Source: Sphingobacteriales bacterium
GTDB taxonomy: Bacteria; Bacteroidota; Bacteroidia; Chitinophagales; Chitinophagaceae
Length of the DNA: 64,000 nucleotides
Direction of reading: 5' to 3'
NCBI GenBank assembly: GCA_012270485.1
Contig: JAAXIF010000077.1
Location: 58,449 to 122,448 of the forward strand
Position 1 is the stretch's first letter, and each line of letters begins with the position of its first letter. Shown here one piece after another: positions 35,901 through 45,129 of the stretch. The notes beneath the pieces are model-generated. The model was not told where the DNA came from. It searched no databases and worked only from the letters and a program-made list of their open reading frames with translations. A program made the translations under genes and the position numbers.

Positions 35901-37373
35901 TCATAGTTTTTCGATTTGCCCCTTCAATCCTTTGACATCCGATGGACGTGCCGCATTCAGTTCGCGTATCACTCCTTTATCATCGATTAATAAATAGCGA
36001 GGGATCGTATAAGATTTCCCATCCCAGAAAAGTTTCATCAGATCATTTCTCAGTACATCAGATGTTCGAATATGGTGTCCGGTCAATTGAAAATATTGAA
36101 CCATTTTTTTCCACTGATCATCGCGTTCAGCAACATCCATAGAAATATACAATGTCTCCACTGCTCGGGATGCCAATATTCTTTTGGCTTCCTCCTGATA
36201 TTTAAACTCATCCTTACAAGGCCCACACCAGGTAGCCCATAAGTCAATATAGAGTCTCTTCCCTTTAAAGAGCTCTTTCAGCGTTTGGAAGCTGTTGATT
36301 TGTGTAGCATTTTTTACAAAGGAAATACCTTTATTTTTTTGACTAACAACCCCATGAAAGCTTTTTATTTTTTGATGATAAGGCTGCAAGAATGGAAGAT
36401 AAGGTGCTGCCGAAGGTAGTTTAGAAAAATTTTCGTAGATATCAATCAAAGGTTGTTCAAACTTTTCCTGAATGTACATGAAATACAATTCTCTGGCCTG
36501 CGTTAGCACTCCGATTTCTCCCTTGAAATATTGTTGAATGTCTTCAAATTTTTTACGGATAAAAGCACTTTCCTCTTTAATAGTAGTATCACCTTTGAAC
36601 CAACGTATTCGATACAGGTTTGCATTGATCATATTTTCTGCATACCACTGATATGCAGGCAGGAATTTAACAGAAGAGTCGTTCAAAGGAAAGTGATCCA
36701 ATACTGCATCCCAGTAGGTAGCATACTCTTTCGGAAATTCAGAACGATACGCTTGACTCGTTGGCGAATAAGTGATTGGATAAAATCGTTCTGCCATTTT
36801 TTGCACCAATACAGTTGCATACAAATAGTCGATATTTTTTTTAGTGAAATTAAAGAAGCTACTATCCACCAATTTGGCATCATATAGTTTACCGAATTGT
36901 TCGGTATATTTTTGTTTCTCGGCTTCTACATGTTTAGACAAAAGCTCAATCGTACTATCATTTTTGAATAAAGGAAGAATATCCCGATAGTATTTTGGAA
37001 TAAAAGATTCATTCAATAAAATCTGACCTTCTTTATTGGAACCTGTAATCAAGGGCCTTGCGGAACTGGGCGTGTCAATGGTTACTTGTATGTTATCACC
37101 AGACTGTACAAATAGATCTATTACGCGATCCTTACAAATCACTTTTAGAAAACCTGTCTCAGTAGGAGAACAAGATATACTGATAGAACCCTTCTCGTCT
37201 AATAAGAGATTTTTTCTAGCCGCAAAGAAAATGGCATTATTCACCGGTTTTAAAATGCTAATTTCTGCCTTAGGCTGATGTAAAAAAGTGAAGTTAACCA
37301 AAGCAACCTGACTTTGGGACATCAATACTGTACTAATACAAACAAAAAGAACAACAATTAGGCTTTTTCGCAT
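35901..37373 (-). CDS. TlpA-like secreted thioredoxin-fold protein
   Basis: 490 residues from 37373 (MRKSLIVVLFVCIST), signal peptide ending about residue 19 (VLMSQ). A long N-terminal alpha-helical part (about 20-340) is followed by a TlpA/ResA-like domain with CxxC in LWATWCGPCKDEF. The arrangement is typical of Bacteroidota periplasmic redoxins acting in disulfide reduction or cytochrome assembly. No cytochrome c genes adjacent. Substrate unknown. Confidence 0.88.
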   Translation of the reverse strand: MRKSLIVVLFVCISTVLMSQSQVALVNFTFLHQPKAEISILKPVNNAIFFAARKNLLLDEKGSISISCSPTETGFLKVICKDRVIDLFVQSGDNIQVTIDTPSSARPLITGSNKEGQILLNESFIPKYYRDILPLFKNDSTIELLSKHVEAEKQKYTEQFGKLYDAKLVDSSFFNFTKKNIDYLYATVLVQKMAERFYPITYSPTSQAYRSEFPKEYATYWDAVLDHFPLNDSSVKFLPAYQWYAENMINANLYRIRWFKGDTTIKEESAFIRKKFEDIQQYFKGEIGVLTQARELYFMYIQEKFEQPLIDIYENFSKLPSAAPYLPFLQPYHQKIKSFHGVVSQKNKGISFVKNATQINSFQTLKELFKGKRLYIDLWATWCGPCKDEFKYQEEAKRILASRAVETLYISMDVAERDDQWKKMVQYFQLTGHHIRTSDVLRNDLMKLFWDGKSYTIPRYLLIDDKGVIRELNAARPSDVKGLKGQIEKL

Positions 37374-37601
37374 GATCATTATTTTCCAATTCTAATATAA
37401 AAATAAAATACAAAGTATCATTGTTAAATGACCATCATCAAGGGTAAGTTTAGCTCCACTCACTTGCTGTTGGCAAATATTCGTAAGAAACTGCCTTTAC
37501 TTTATTCAAGTACCTTACTATAATAGGGATAATTCCGTATCTGTATAGGAGGGTTGTGTGGCTGGGGAATTGATGGCAAATGGATATTGAATAACTACCG
37601 A

Positions 37602-37656
37602 ATGGAATACGCACTGGATACGGACATGGAACGGACTTGATGCAGACCTAAAGCGG
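37602..37656. repeat. Degenerate 11-base tandem repeat
   Basis: Five 11-base units in register: ATGGAATACGC, ACTGGATACGG, ACATGGAACGG, ACTTGATGCAG and ACCTAAAGCGG. It lies in the 291-base gap before the bshC stop codon, and ends 9 bases short of it. Decayed, so not certain. Confidence 0.45.
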
Positions 37657-37664
37657 ACTATCTG

Positions 37665-39263
37665 TTATGCTATTACCACAATAGAAAACTCACTTTCCAA
37701 GGCAAGTGATTGTGCTTTTAACATATCAATCCATGCTGAACCATAACGCGAATACCAACCCGAGAGATTATCTATCCGTTCTTGTAAACTGTTATTTGGG
37801 AAAAGTTGTTGTTTGAACTGATTAAGTTGTCGCTCTTCTGTTTCAAATTTCCTTTTCTCTGCACGCAACATCTTTTTCTCCAACTCTTGTATCTTTTTTA
37901 CAGCCTGTACCTGTAGGGCTTGTACATGGGGCGATAATGTTTGATCAACATCAGCTGCTACCTGTTCTATTTGTCGATAAAGCGCTTCCAAACGATGCAA
38001 TTCATTTTTGATCGTCAACTGTTTGGATGTTCTTTCTTTTACCAACGCATTTAATAAAAGGTCTGCTTTTTGAAAAATACGAGTTGTATTGAGTGCTAAT
38101 TGCTCCATTCTTTTTTCCTGCTCTGCTGTAAGAATAAGAAATGAATTACGCAAAACTAAAACCGGATAAGGCACATGAATCGCAGCGAATACATCTTTCA
38201 ATTCCAACCAATAAGCCAATTCTCCGCCGCCTCCAATAAAAGCAATATTGGGCAAAATGGTTTCTTGGAAAGCACCTCTCAAAATCACATTGGGACTAAA
38301 ACGTTCGGGGTGGGTTTGTAATTCTTCCAGTATTTGCTCTTTCGTGAATTGAAGCCCTAAAGCAGGAACAACAAATCGGTCTTTCTCCTTTTCAATTCGC
38401 TCACGTTGATTGTCGATCAGATAAAACAAGTTGATCTCTCTTCCCCCTGCCTGAACCTTATAATTTTTTTCAAGTTCAATGATGGTCTTTGAAACGATTG
38501 TATGTGAAAATCCTTCCAATAATTCCTTTTCGATCACGGATGCAAAACACTGTTTGAGTTTTGCCTGATCAGGGATCAATACCACCAACCCAAACCTTCC
38601 GAATAATTCATTGACCAAATAAAGCGTGGCTTCCTGTATCGATCGACCCTCAACATAGGCATTTCTGAAGATATCTGTTAACGCTTTTCCATAAGGATGT
38701 ACGCCGGTTTGTCCCTCAATAGCAGCCAATAGTTCTAGGAGCTTTTTATCAGTCTTCATTCTCCCTACCGCCCCGGTTTGATTGGTTTTCCAAGTCAGCG
38801 GATGTCCATCGATATTGATTTGTCCGAGTTCATCCAAATCTGCATCTTCACTACCCATATAATAAACGGGTACAAAATGCAGATCAGGCATTTCTTTTTT
38901 GAGTACATCTGCCAGTTGTATAGCATGCAAAATCTTATAGATAAAATACAAAGGACCGGTAAAAATATTGGGTTGATGGGCAGTAACGACGGTGAATGTT
39001 TTCTCAGATAATAAAGACTGTATTTGTTGTTGAACCAATGCAGAGGTAGCTGTTTGAGCATACTGTTCCTTCAATGCTTTTACCAAGACCGTTCTCGGTG
39101 TTTGAAAAGATTGTCTGGCAGCAATGGCTTTTTTGATTCCTTGGATATCCGGTGTATGCACAAAAAAAGGTCTGACAGTATCAGCCTGAACAAGATAATC
39201 GGTCACGATCTTTGAAAAATATCCGGTGCTTTCGTATGATAATCGGCTACAGTGATGCTTCAT
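37665..39263 (-). CDS. bshC: Bacillithiol synthase BshC
   Basis: 532 residues matching BshC, which adds cysteine to glucosaminyl-malate as the last step of bacillithiol synthesis. Motifs include VVTAHQPNIFTGPLYFIYK near residue 95, VPVYYMGSEDADLDELG and the C-terminal coiled coil (about 395-490) rich in K, E and Q. BshA and BshB are not in the window. Bacillithiol occurs in Firmicutes, Deinococcus and many Bacteroidota, consistent with the assignment. Confidence 0.95.
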   Translation of the reverse strand: MKHHCSRLSYESTGYFSKIVTDYLVQADTVRPFFVHTPDIQGIKKAIAARQSFQTPRTVLVKALKEQYAQTATSALVQQQIQSLLSEKTFTVVTAHQPNIFTGPLYFIYKILHAIQLADVLKKEMPDLHFVPVYYMGSEDADLDELGQINIDGHPLTWKTNQTGAVGRMKTDKKLLELLAAIEGQTGVHPYGKALTDIFRNAYVEGRSIQEATLYLVNELFGRFGLVVLIPDQAKLKQCFASVIEKELLEGFSHTIVSKTIIELEKNYKVQAGGREINLFYLIDNQRERIEKEKDRFVVPALGLQFTKEQILEELQTHPERFSPNVILRGAFQETILPNIAFIGGGGELAYWLELKDVFAAIHVPYPVLVLRNSFLILTAEQEKRMEQLALNTTRIFQKADLLLNALVKERTSKQLTIKNELHRLEALYRQIEQVAADVDQTLSPHVQALQVQAVKKIQELEKKMLRAEKRKFETEERQLNQFKQQLFPNNSLQERIDNLSGWYSRYGSAWIDMLKAQSLALESEFSIVVIA

Positions 39264-39272
39264 AATAAGGAA

Positions 39273-39280
39273 TAAAAGTA
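39273..39280 (-). promoter_or_regulatory. Candidate -7 box TACTTTTA for bshC
   Basis: Seven of eight consensus positions on the minus strand, nine bases before the bshC ATG, predicting a very short leader. Confidence 0.3.
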
Positions 39281-39336
39281 CAACTTACCTGATATTGCTT
39301 ATGCCGTTGGTCAATTTTATGATAGTCTATGGCCAA

Positions 39337-39384
39337 TAGTCCATAGTCCATAGCAAAAACCCATTGACCATGGACTATGGACTA
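39337..39384. repeat. Hairpin from TAGTCCA heptamer repeats
   Basis: TAGTCCATAGTCCATAG (39337-39353) pairs with CCATGGACTATGGACTA (39368-39384), one mismatch, loop 14 bases. Each arm is two and a half copies of the heptamer TAGTCCA, a relative of the TAGTACC unit at 80-125. It ends one base before the stop codon of the DadA-like gene, and may end that transcript; no T-run. Confidence 0.75.
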
Positions 39385-39385
39385 A

Positions 39386-40636
39386 CTATCCAAACCTCTC
39401 CGGCTTAAATGCACTGATATCCATACTCAGGGATGATTCATTGACTATTTCGCTGACCAGCTTACCGGTTCCGGCTCCCAGGCTCAATCCTACCATGGCA
39501 TGTCCGGTTGCCATGACGACGTTTTTCCACTTTTGGGTACGACCTAAGTACGGTAGTCCATCTGCCGAACAAGGTCTGTATCCATACCAGATATGTTCAG
39601 GTGTCGGCATTGGAACATCGAATTCAGGATAATAGCGTTTTACGGCATCTAAAATGCCTTGCACCCTTTGATAACGTGGAGGTGTTTGGGTGGATGTGAT
39701 TTCCATCGTTCCACCGAAACGAATTTTATTGCCATCCATGGGAGTTAAAGCTACCCGCCCCTCAATCAATACGGATGGATAGTTGAGTCGATGCGGAGAA
39801 TCTTCTAGTGTAACAGAATAGCCACGTCCAGGCATCAAAGGTATTTTCAGTTGTAACAATGCGGAGAGCTCACGGCTCCAAGAACCTGCTGCTATGACTA
39901 CAGAATCGGCATCTATGACCTGCTTGGTTGTTTTCACCTTGGTCACTTGCTGCTGATTCTTTTCAAAACCTGCTACTTCATCATTCAGTATAAAACGAAC
40001 TCCTTTGTCTTTTAAATCAGCAATCAGTTGCGTCATCAGTTTATTGGGATACAAATGTGCATCACACTTGAACCAAACCGCACCTTTTGCCTCTATTCTA
40101 GTTTGTGGCTCTAATGCTTGCAACTCCGATGCATCCAGTAATACCGTATCCTCTAATCCCAATTCATGAGCTCGATGCATGATATGTTTGGCATGATCGC
40201 CACCCTTCTCAGTCTGAAAAACTTCCAGTAACCCTTTGTGTTCATAGGCAAACTGAAATTGAGGAAGGCGTGTCCAGTCTTCATACATTTTCTGACTCAA
40301 TATCGCAATATCACGTAAAGGAATGGCCGAACGCTCCACATGCTCGGGTGTGGCACTGCGCATAAATTTTAATCCCCAGTTGATGAGACTCAAATTCAGC
40401 CTGGGTTGAACATAAAACGGACTTTTACTGTTCCACATCCATTTAAGTCCTTGTTTTACGATACCGGGTGTTGCCAAGGGTACAAAATGACTCGGACAAA
40501 CATATCCTGCGTTACCGTAAGAGCAATTACCGGAAATATCCGTTTTATCGATCACAGTCACTTTATGACCCGATTCAGACAAATAATACGCACTGCTCAA
40601 TCCAACAATACCCCCACCGATAATAACAACCTTCAT
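39386..40636 (-). CDS. DadA-like FAD-dependent amino acid oxidoreductase
   Basis: 416 residues starting at 40636 (MKVVIIGGGIVGLSSAYYL), a dinucleotide-binding motif at the extreme N-terminus; the frame to 40654 adds six atypical residues. DAO-family features: GNAGYVCPSHFVPLATPG and the C-terminal WYGYRPCSADGLPYLGRT with GHAMVGLSLGAGTGK. Probably oxidises D-amino acids or proline-like amines into the quinone pool. The exact substrate cannot be read from sequence. Confidence 0.88.
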   Translation of the reverse strand: MKVVIIGGGIVGLSSAYYLSESGHKVTVIDKTDISGNCSYGNAGYVCPSHFVPLATPGIVKQGLKWMWNSKSPFYVQPRLNLSLINWGLKFMRSATPEHVERSAIPLRDIAILSQKMYEDWTRLPQFQFAYEHKGLLEVFQTEKGGDHAKHIMHRAHELGLEDTVLLDASELQALEPQTRIEAKGAVWFKCDAHLYPNKLMTQLIADLKDKGVRFILNDEVAGFEKNQQQVTKVKTTKQVIDADSVVIAAGSWSRELSALLQLKIPLMPGRGYSVTLEDSPHRLNYPSVLIEGRVALTPMDGNKIRFGGTMEITSTQTPPRYQRVQGILDAVKRYYPEFDVPMPTPEHIWYGYRPCSADGLPYLGRTQKWKNVVMATGHAMVGLSLGAGTGKLVSEIVNESSLSMDISAFKPERFG

Positions 40637-40745
40637 AATTGAGATTTGAGTCACAAATGTCGCTCAAAACTGCTTGCTTTTCATCTTTTTTTAAGGTTGT
40701 TCGTTTATAAAAAAGGAGCTTTAAATTTACAGATACGATTGCCTT

Positions 40746-42008
40746 ATGGAAACTTACGGAAAGATCATTTTAATTGCCATGCCCGCTTTCTTATTGCTGG
40801 TATTATTTGAAAAATGGTATGGCTGGTATCGAGGAAAAGAGACCGTTCGTACACTGGATATGATTTCCAGTTTGAGTTCAGGTATTACCAATGTAACGAA
40901 AGATGTATTGGGATTGAGTCTGGTAGTGATCAGCTATGAGTGGATGGTGAATCAACTGGCCATTACGCAAGTACCCAATGGGTTTCTCACTTACTTGATT
41001 GCTTTTATCGCTCTTGATTTTGCGGGATATTGGATCCATCGCATTGCACATGAATACAATATTTTCTGGAACAATCATATCATACATCACAGCAGCGAAG
41101 ATTTCAATCTGGCTTGTGCATTGAGACAAAGCATTTCATCGATCATTAAAATATTCACCATATTTCTTTTACCTGCAGCCATATTGGGTGTGCCCGGACA
41201 AGTAATTGCCATCGTAGCGCCTTTGCATTTGTTTGCACAGTTCTGGTATCATACCCGGCATATTGGCAAAATGGGTTTTCTGGAAAATATTATTGTTACG
41301 CCTTCACATCATCGTGTACATCATGCCATCAATAAGGAGTACATGGATAAGAACTATGGACAAATATTCATTATTTGGGATAAACTGTTTGGCACTTATC
41401 AGGAAGAGTTGGCTGATGTACCTGCCGTGTATGGTATTACAAGACCGGTAAGAACCTGGAATCCGATCAAGATCAATTTCATGCATTTATGGTTATTGAT
41501 CAAAGATGCCTGGCATGCACAGCATTGGAAAGACAAATTACGCATCTGGTTCATGCCTACCGGATGGAGACCCGATGATGTGGCTGCAAAGTTTCCTGTT
41601 TACAAAATTGAAGATGTCTATCATTTTGAAAAATATGATACCGGTCATACAAAAACCATGGTGATTTGGTCATGGGTACAACTTGCCATCACACTATTAT
41701 TCATCAGTTACTTATTTGGAAATATTGCAGCCATTGGAAGTCCCAATATGTTTGTATACGGTGCTTTTGTTTTTCTGCAGGTCTATGCTTTTACGGAACT
41801 GATGGACAGAAGTAAATATGCCTGGATTTGGGAGACGCTCAAAACAATATTCGGATTATTGTTACTGATTCAAAACAATGATTGGTTTGGTTTATCGCAA
41901 TACACATCATTAGCTGTTCCAGTTCTCTCAGCATACTTTGTATTATCTCTGATGGTCTGCCTCTATTTTGTACTCAAAGAAAATATAGAAATAAGAAATA
42001 TAAAATAA
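40746..42008 (+). CDS. Sterol desaturase/fatty acid hydroxylase family protein
   Basis: 420-residue integral membrane protein. The diiron histidine motifs are present: HRIAH near residue 98, NNHIIHHSSEDFN, and HHRVHHAINKEYMDKNYG. About seven hydrophobic segments, including three extra C-terminal ones after residue 300. It uses oxygen and a diiron centre to hydroxylate or desaturate lipids. In Bacteroidota this fits hydroxylation of an alkyl chain or sphingolipid, but the substrate is unknown. Convergent with rimO. Confidence 0.9.
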   Translation: METYGKIILIAMPAFLLLVLFEKWYGWYRGKETVRTLDMISSLSSGITNVTKDVLGLSLVVISYEWMVNQLAITQVPNGFLTYLIAFIALDFAGYWIHRIAHEYNIFWNNHIIHHSSEDFNLACALRQSISSIIKIFTIFLLPAAILGVPGQVIAIVAPLHLFAQFWYHTRHIGKMGFLENIIVTPSHHRVHHAINKEYMDKNYGQIFIIWDKLFGTYQEELADVPAVYGITRPVRTWNPIKINFMHLWLLIKDAWHAQHWKDKLRIWFMPTGWRPDDVAAKFPVYKIEDVYHFEKYDTGHTKTMVIWSWVQLAITLLFISYLFGNIAAIGSPNMFVYGAFVFLQVYAFTELMDRSKYAWIWETLKTIFGLLLLIQNNDWFGLSQYTSLAVPVLSAYFVLSLMVCLYFVLKENIEIRNIK

Positions 42009-42013
42009 GTTAC

Positions 42014-42138
42014 GAGAAACAAGGTACAGGGTACAAGAAAGTTTCAAGAGACAAGTGAGCCTTGTTTATCAAAACCTTCTGTCTTGTATCTTGCTCTTTG
42101 AAACTTCCATGTGTCTTGTATCTTTTGTCTTGTTTCTT
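42014..42138. repeat. Inverted pair of CAAGAAAC-type repeats between convergent genes
   Basis: Left arm 42014-42055 (words GAGAAACAAGG, GGGTACAAG, GTTTCAAGAGACAAG) and right arm 42090-42138 (CTTTGAAAC, GTCTTGTATC, CTTGTTTCTT) are imperfect inverted relatives. They fill the gap between the two convergent stops and could act as a bidirectional terminator. The same family borders tex at 1011. Confidence 0.7.
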
Positions 42139-42143
42139 TTCTT

Positions 42144-43451
42144 CTAAACCGTTTCTCCTTCCAAATCATAATCATATGCTTTGGTAATTTTCACTTGTAC
42201 AAAAGTTCCCAGTGTGAGCTTTTTGGAAGAGTGTACCACTACTTCATTATCTACTTCTACACTATCAAATTCGGTGCGACCTAAATAGCGGCCGGCTTCT
42301 TTTTTATCGATTAATACTTTGAAGATCTTACCAATTTTCTCTTGGTTCTTTTCGTAACTGATTTCCTGTTGTACTTCCATCACTTCCTGTGCACGTTCTG
42401 CTTTTACCTCTGCCGGGATATTATCCTCAAGATCATACGCACTGGTATTTTCTTCATGACTATAATTGAAAATACCTACCCGATCAAAGCGATGTTCACG
42501 AAGAAAATCTTTCAATTCTTCTACATCTGCTTCTGTCTCACCGGGGAAACCGGCGATGAGTGTGGTTCTCAAACAAATGCCCGGTACACGTTCTCTGATC
42601 TGCTGAATCAACTCCGTCATTTCTTCACGTGTGATATTTCTACGCATGGCTTTCAGCATATTATTGCTGGCATGTTGCAAAGGCATATCCAGGTACTTGC
42701 AGATATTATCCCGTTCACGCATTACATCCAGTACTTCCAATGGAAACTTACTGGGGTAAGCATAATGCAATCGAATCCATTCCAATCCTTTTACGTCAGC
42801 CAATGCATTCAATAAACGAGGCAGTTCTCTCTTCTTGTAAATATCCAATCCGTAATAAGTCAGCTCCTGGGCAATCAGCATAATTTCCTTTACGCCCTTT
42901 TTTACCAAGCCCTCTGCTTCTGCTACCAACTCTTCAATGGGTTTACTGACGTGTTGTCCACGCATGAGTGGAATGGCACAAAAAGAACAGGTACGGTTAC
43001 AACCTTCACTGATCTTCATATATGCATAATGCTGCGGCGTACTGAGCAACCTTTCCCCTATTAATTCAGATTTATAATCTGCTTCGAATTTTTTCAGGAT
43101 CAATGGAAGTTCCATGGTTCCAAACCAGGCATCTACTTCAGGCATTTCAGCTTCCAGATCACCACGGTAACGTTCACTTAAACATCCAGTCACATATACT
43201 TTATCCAGTTTCCCTCTGCGTTTCAATTCCACCTGATCCAAAATCGTGTTGATACTCTCTTCTTTGGCTTTATCAATAAATCCGCAAGTATTTACGACTA
43301 CGATATTATGATCCAGTTTGGTATTCTCATGTACCACATCAATGTCATTGGCACTTAATTGTCCACTGAGTACTTCACTATCTACCAGATTCTTGCTACA
43401 ACCCAGTGTAATAATATTGACTTTGTCTTTTTTGAGTGTTTTCGACTTCAT
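42144..43451 (-). CDS. rimO: Ribosomal protein S12 methylthiotransferase
   Basis: 435 residues from 43451 (MKSKTLKKDKVNI); upstream in-frame codons to 43496 lie before the promoter box. UPF0004 domain cysteines in ITLGCSKNLVDSE, VNTCGFID and VTGCLSERY; radical-SAM cluster in SEGCNRTCSFCAIP; C-terminal TRAM domain (KIGKIFKVLIDKKEAGRY). It adds a methylthio group to Asp88/89 of S12. Confidence 0.96.
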   Translation of the reverse strand: MKSKTLKKDKVNIITLGCSKNLVDSEVLSGQLSANDIDVVHENTKLDHNIVVVNTCGFIDKAKEESINTILDQVELKRRGKLDKVYVTGCLSERYRGDLEAEMPEVDAWFGTMELPLILKKFEADYKSELIGERLLSTPQHYAYMKISEGCNRTCSFCAIPLMRGQHVSKPIEELVAEAEGLVKKGVKEIMLIAQELTYYGLDIYKKRELPRLLNALADVKGLEWIRLHYAYPSKFPLEVLDVMRERDNICKYLDMPLQHASNNMLKAMRRNITREEMTELIQQIRERVPGICLRTTLIAGFPGETEADVEELKDFLREHRFDRVGIFNYSHEENTSAYDLEDNIPAEVKAERAQEVMEVQQEISYEKNQEKIGKIFKVLIDKKEAGRYLGRTEFDSVEVDNEVVVHSSKKLTLGTFVQVKITKAYDYDLEGETV

Positions 43452-43460
43452 AGCTGGCTG

Positions 43461-43468
43461 CAAAGGTA
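43461..43468 (-). promoter_or_regulatory. Candidate -7 box TACCTTTG for rimO
   Basis: Exact TAnnTTTG on the minus strand, nine bases before the ATG. The transcript would carry only about five leader bases. It excludes the upstream in-frame start at 43496. Confidence 0.5.
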
Positions 43469-43495
43469 GGGATTCGAAGATGAAGCCATCAAGCA

Positions 43496-43999
43496 TTACG
43501 CGTTTCTATGAGTGACATATACATCCAACAGCTTTCCGCTTTGCTGAATGGATTCCGATTTAGAAAACCCCGTCTTGGCTAAAACAAATGCGGAAGCTGT
43601 ATTCTCAGGTTCCGTAATGGCAAAAATTTGCTGCTGATCCATATGTTCAAAAACCCAGTGGAGACCATTGATTACCAACTCCTTTGCCCATCCTTTTCCC
43701 TGTGCCCAAGGCATCAGCGCATAACCAATATGAAAAGCATCCCGATCCGGCATCATTAAAACAGAAAATGTTCCTGCAAATGCAAGGGTTGATTTTTCAG
43801 CTACATGATACCGTCCAATCACAGAACCATCCCTATACAAATGAATATTTTCCTTTAAAAAAGACCGACATTCTTCCTCTGTTTTGACCTGCCGGATATA
43901 ACGCATCACTTCAGCATGACTATTGAGGGCAAAAAAATCGGATTCATGGGCTGCGTTAAACCGACTGATTATCAACTGATTAGTATGAAATACATTCAT
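43496..43999 (-). CDS. GNAT-family acetyltransferase, RimJ/RimL type
   Basis: 167 residues: LIISRFNAAHESDFF at the N-terminus, core FHIGYALMPWAQGKGWAKELV with the acetyl-CoA loop, and PENTASAFVLAKTGFSK. Resembles acetyltransferase_3 members that modify N-terminal residues or antibiotics. Substrate unknown. It lies directly upstream of rimO; RimJ/L-type enzymes modify ribosomal proteins, so the link is suggestive only. Confidence 0.85.
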   Translation of the reverse strand: MNVFHTNQLIISRFNAAHESDFFALNSHAEVMRYIRQVKTEEECRSFLKENIHLYRDGSVIGRYHVAEKSTLAFAGTFSVLMMPDRDAFHIGYALMPWAQGKGWAKELVINGLHWVFEHMDQQQIFAITEPENTASAFVLAKTGFSKSESIQQSGKLLDVYVTHRNA

Positions 44000-44073
44000 T
44001 TTTTAATCTTTTTTAAGTTTTTACCCGTTATCCGATGTAAAGGAAGCATTTTTGCAGGGCAATTTTCCGCTGT

Positions 44074-45126
44074 ATGAAGAATATTTACCGGTTTTTCTCC
44101 AAACCCGGATTCCTATCCACCAACTATACAATGAAGTTTTTATTCATTGCATTTATTGGTGTTCATATACCCTTGATCGTCTTGATCATGGCCATTGCAT
44201 TTCATTGGATTTCTTTAGAGGGCTGGAATATTATTATAGTTGCATTACTAGCAACATTGGTTGCAACAGCCGGTACTTTATATCTTTTACGTGGACTATT
44301 ATGGCCTTTACACGAAGCGAAAAAAGCATTATCTGATTATACGGGAAAAAAAATTCTTCCGACACTACCCTTACATTATACAGATGAAGCCGGACAATTA
44401 CTTCAACAAGTACAGTTGACGATTGACTCGATGGATGGGTTATTAAGAGAAAGAAAAGACCTACTTGCTTTATTATCGCATGACCTAAGAACAGCTTTTG
44501 CACAAATGAGTCATATCGGTACGCTGATCCGGACAGAAAAAAATCAGGATACGATACAACAGTATGGTGTATTGGTGCATAAAACAGCTTCTGAACAACT
44601 TCGCTTTATAGAAGACATGGTCATGGTTCTTGAAGGAGGGAATGAAGAAAATCAATCTCATGTATATAAAAGTATCAAGATTGAAGAGGTGATTGGTCTG
44701 GCGATTGATGCCCAACATATATCCGCTTTGTCGAAACAGATTCAAGTGCAGAAACATCATATTCCGGATGTATGGGTGAAATGCAATCCTCGTTTATTGT
44801 TACAAGCCATTTCAAATATTATCGGCAATGCCATTAAGTTTTCGCACAGAGGTGGAGAAGTCATTATTAAAGTGCATGTATTCAGCGGACATATTCATAT
44901 CCTGATTGCTGATAAAGGTGTGGGGTTTGAGTCAGGTAAAGCGGAACTTATTTTTCAAAAATTCACTTCTGAAGGACAATCCGGTACCGAGGGAGAAATA
45001 TCTGCAGGAATTGGACTCTATCTCACACGCAAGATCATCCAAAACCATGGTGGTATGATTGCCACTTTTAGCGAAGGAAAAAATAAAGGAGCTGTATTCA
45101 CGATACAGTTGCCGATTGCCAGCTAA
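44074..45126 (+). CDS. Orphan two-helix sensor histidine kinase
   Basis: 350 residues. Two transmembrane helices (about 21-44 and 51-73) separated by only a few residues, so no periplasmic sensor domain. A linker leads to DHp with H136 in LLSHDLRTAFAQM, where the usual proline after RT is replaced by A. ATPase boxes: N QAISNIIGNAIKFSH, G1 IADKGVGFE, G2 GIGLYLTRKII. No response regulator is adjacent. Such kinases typically sense events within the membrane. Confidence 0.9.
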   Translation: MKNIYRFFSKPGFLSTNYTMKFLFIAFIGVHIPLIVLIMAIAFHWISLEGWNIIIVALLATLVATAGTLYLLRGLLWPLHEAKKALSDYTGKKILPTLPLHYTDEAGQLLQQVQLTIDSMDGLLRERKDLLALLSHDLRTAFAQMSHIGTLIRTEKNQDTIQQYGVLVHKTASEQLRFIEDMVMVLEGGNEENQSHVYKSIKIEEVIGLAIDAQHISALSKQIQVQKHHIPDVWVKCNPRLLLQAISNIIGNAIKFSHRGGEVIIKVHVFSGHIHILIADKGVGFESGKAELIFQKFTSEGQSGTEGEISAGIGLYLTRKIIQNHGGMIATFSEGKNKGAVFTIQLPIAS

Positions 45127-45129
45127 GTG

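Noticed and set aside
37602..37656. CRISPR array
   Set aside because: The 11-base units are degenerate and contiguous with no spacers, and there are no cas genes in the window.
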